The notes under the pieces are model-generated. The model searched no databases. It worked only from the letters and a program-made list of their open reading frames with translations, and had not been told where the DNA came from. Shown in pieces: positions 7,449-8,368 of a DNA stretch of 8,368 nucleotides. The position numbers were made by a program, and so were the translations under genes. How positions within the stretch are numbered: position 1 is the stretch's first letter; every line of letters starts with the position of its first letter. The stretch comes from Anaerofilum sp. (GTDB lineage: Bacteria; Bacillota; Clostridia; Oscillospirales; Ruminococcaceae), in assembly GCA_020024115.1 (NCBI GenBank), contig JAHHUF010000075.1, positions 1 through 8,368 on the forward strand. The letters run 5' to 3'.

Positions 7449-8002
7449 TGGAGTTTGATAACGAACATAGTCAAGCATGGCTCGACCGTATGTTTTCCTA
7501 TCAGTCATTCAGAAACAAACTGTATGATTGGACAAAGGAAAATGATACAATCAAACACAAAGATTTATTGATGGAACTTGGCCCTTGGGAATGGAAAAGT
7601 CGAAATCTTCATAAGCGCCTTTTGGTAACTGAGTTTTTAAGAAGTACAGAAATGTGGGATAAGCAGGCGATTTTGCTGATTTATAAAGAATTGACAGCAA
7701 TCGCTTTGCAGGAACAGGTGGATTTGGCATGCTCTGCACGGATGGTACTTAAAAAAATAAAGCGTTGCCCAGAGCATTTTTCAGTTGCAGAGGAAGTATT
7801 TGCATTGCCTGAAGTTGAGGAAAAGGAGACAGAGCCTGATTTGGGTGTATTTCATAATGGCTGCCTTTTGCTTTATGATTTAGGGTGTGAAGTACATTTT
7901 TCTCAATTTGTTGAGCAATATGGGGATTTGATAGAACAGGCGTATGGGTTAGACCAGAATGATTTCGCAGAAATGGAAGAGTCTTTATTACAGAATCTCT
8001 AA
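7445..8002 (+). CDS. Hypothetical protein coupled to the AI-2E family transporter
   Basis: A 185-residue protein that I do not recognise. It begins with ATG ATG; the first ATG overlaps the transporter stop as ATGA (7445-7448), which implies translational coupling, and the second at 7448 would shorten it by one residue. The ribosome binding site is weak (GGAAG at 7431-7435), in line with coupling. There is no signal peptide or membrane segment. The protein is predicted mostly helical, with tryptophan- and charge-rich N-terminal helices (W12, W29, W48, W50, W71), a long helix around 70-107 (DKQAILLIYKELTAIALQ), an acidic linker PEVEEKETEPD at 122-132 and an acidic C terminus. Cysteines C96, C108, C140 and C148 show no clear metal-site spacing. 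It could be a cytoplasmic partner of the transporter; this is inference from position only. Codon use and base composition match the neighbours. Confidence 0.75.
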   Translation: MMEFDNEHSQAWLDRMFSYQSFRNKLYDWTKENDTIKHKDLLMELGPWEWKSRNLHKRLLVTEFLRSTEMWDKQAILLIYKELTAIALQEQVDLACSARMVLKKIKRCPEHFSVAEEVFALPEVEEKETEPDLGVFHNGCLLLYDLGCEVHFSQFVEQYGDLIEQAYGLDQNDFAEMEESLLQNL

Positions 8003-8200
8003 AAGCTAAAATAAGTAAATTGTGTACAAAAAGGAAAAAGTAGTTAGCAACTGTATTTTCACCCCAGCTTTTATAAATAAAAAATTTTACTGCTTTTAAA
8101 CTTATTTCAAATAAAAAGTAAAGGATTGAGTTTGTAAAAGGAATTGCAGATAAAAAATGCACTACATAATGTCAATATCAAATAAGAATGTATAATATAG
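8003..8200. other. AT-rich spacer without a clear gene
   Basis: There is no convincing gene, RNA or terminator in this stretch between two convergent genes. The - strand is open here and would read a hydrophobic peptide with a weak resemblance to small membrane proteins (see findings). A TATAAT box at 8191-8196 lacks a good -35 and has no + strand gene after it. Confidence 0.5.
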
Positions 8201-8236
8201 GAATGGAGCGTTATCCGATTTGGATACGCTCCATTC
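8201..8236. terminator. Strong hairpin, possible bidirectional terminator
   Basis: The inverted repeat GAATGGAGCGTTATCC (8201-8216) and GGATACGCTCCATTC (8222-8236) forms 15 pairs with one bulged T and a 5-nt GATTT loop. It lies between convergent genes, where a terminator is expected, but the flanks are TA-rich instead of true T runs (TCCTTATATATTT on +), so termination efficiency is uncertain. The stop codon and last eight codons of the right-edge - strand gene are inside the hairpin. Confidence 0.55.
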
Positions 8237-8368
8237 TCCTTATATATTTGCGTGATAAATTGGAATATTTGGTTGCCTGTGCAAGTTCGTCTTCGGTGCT
8301 TTGTCGAAGTCCATTTAGCAAAAACCTGTGACTGATTCTTTGGCAAATATCCAAAATCTTTGTAACCT
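8211..8368 (-). CDS. C-terminal end of an unrecognised protein, partial
   Basis: Fifty-one codons of an open frame enter from the right edge on the - strand and stop with TAA at 8211-8213. The peptide contains LRQSTEDELAQATKYSNLSR followed by KYIRRMERIQIG. It is a balanced, charged, helix-like sequence typical of real coding DNA, in contrast to the cysteine- and histidine-rich readings of the other frames here. The start is outside the window, so neither length nor family can be given, and I do not recognise it. The gene converges on the transporter operon. The longer open frame in another register (8107-8346) reads poorly and was not preferred. Confidence 0.5.
   Translation of the reverse strand, partial: VTKILDICQRISHRFLLNGLRQSTEDELAQATKYSNLSRKYIRRMERIQIG

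Noticed and set aside
8169..8196. ATGTCA and TATAAT as a rightward promoter.
   Set aside because: The -35 match is only four of six, the hairpin follows at once, and no + strand gene lies downstream in the window.
8291..8309. Small inverted repeat CTTCG/CGAAG.
   Set aside because: Only five pairs, and inside the probable right-edge coding region; likely chance.
8107..8346. A 79-residue - strand open frame at the right edge.
   Set aside because: Its composition and low-quality reading through the hairpin and AT-rich spacer look non-coding; the overlapping register ending at 8211 reads like a real protein end.

Overview
The window looks like ordinary chromosome from an anaerobic Gram-positive bacterium of the class Clostridia; an Oscillospirales-type gut organism is my best guess. 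The evidence is low-to-moderate GC, strong AGGAGG-type ribosome binding sites, a split cobalamin-dependent methionine synthase with its reactivation domain in a separate gene, a DegV/FakB-like fatty-acid-binding protein, and a secreted-type ComEC-like metallo-hydrolase paired with a DUF3006 protein. The taxonomic call is inference from gene content; no rRNA or tRNA gene was seen.

Left part (1-5081, + strand): five genes in close succession. A 5'-truncated ComEC-like MBL-fold hydrolase and a small DUF3006 protein form a familiar pair. They are followed by metF, a stand-alone methionine synthase reactivation protein, and a three-module metH that lacks that reactivation domain. MetF makes 5-methyl-THF, MetH uses it to methylate homocysteine through cobalamin, and the reactivation protein should rescue MetH when its cobalamin is oxidised. 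The last two genes overlap by 14 nt. The run ends in a perfect 19-bp hairpin at 5082-5123, shared with the convergent DegV gene. No SAM riboswitch, T-box or cobalamin riboswitch is visible in the short gaps in front of metF or metH.

Middle part (5125-7448): a DegV-family gene on the - strand and an AI-2E-family (PF01594) membrane protein gene on the + strand diverge from an AT-rich region of about 300 bp. That region holds one good sigma-A-type promoter for each direction plus two short palindromes.

Right part (7445-8368): an unrecognised 185-aa soluble protein is translationally coupled (ATGA overlap) to the transporter gene. About 200 bp of AT-rich DNA follow, then a strong hairpin, and then the C-terminal end of another gene entering from the right on the - strand. 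Its stop codon lies inside the hairpin.

No mobile element, CRISPR array, phage gene or obviously new system was found. The items most worth checking are the cysteine cluster on the reactivation protein, the unknown protein coupled to the transporter, and the right-edge partial gene with its hairpin and possible decayed membrane-protein remnant.
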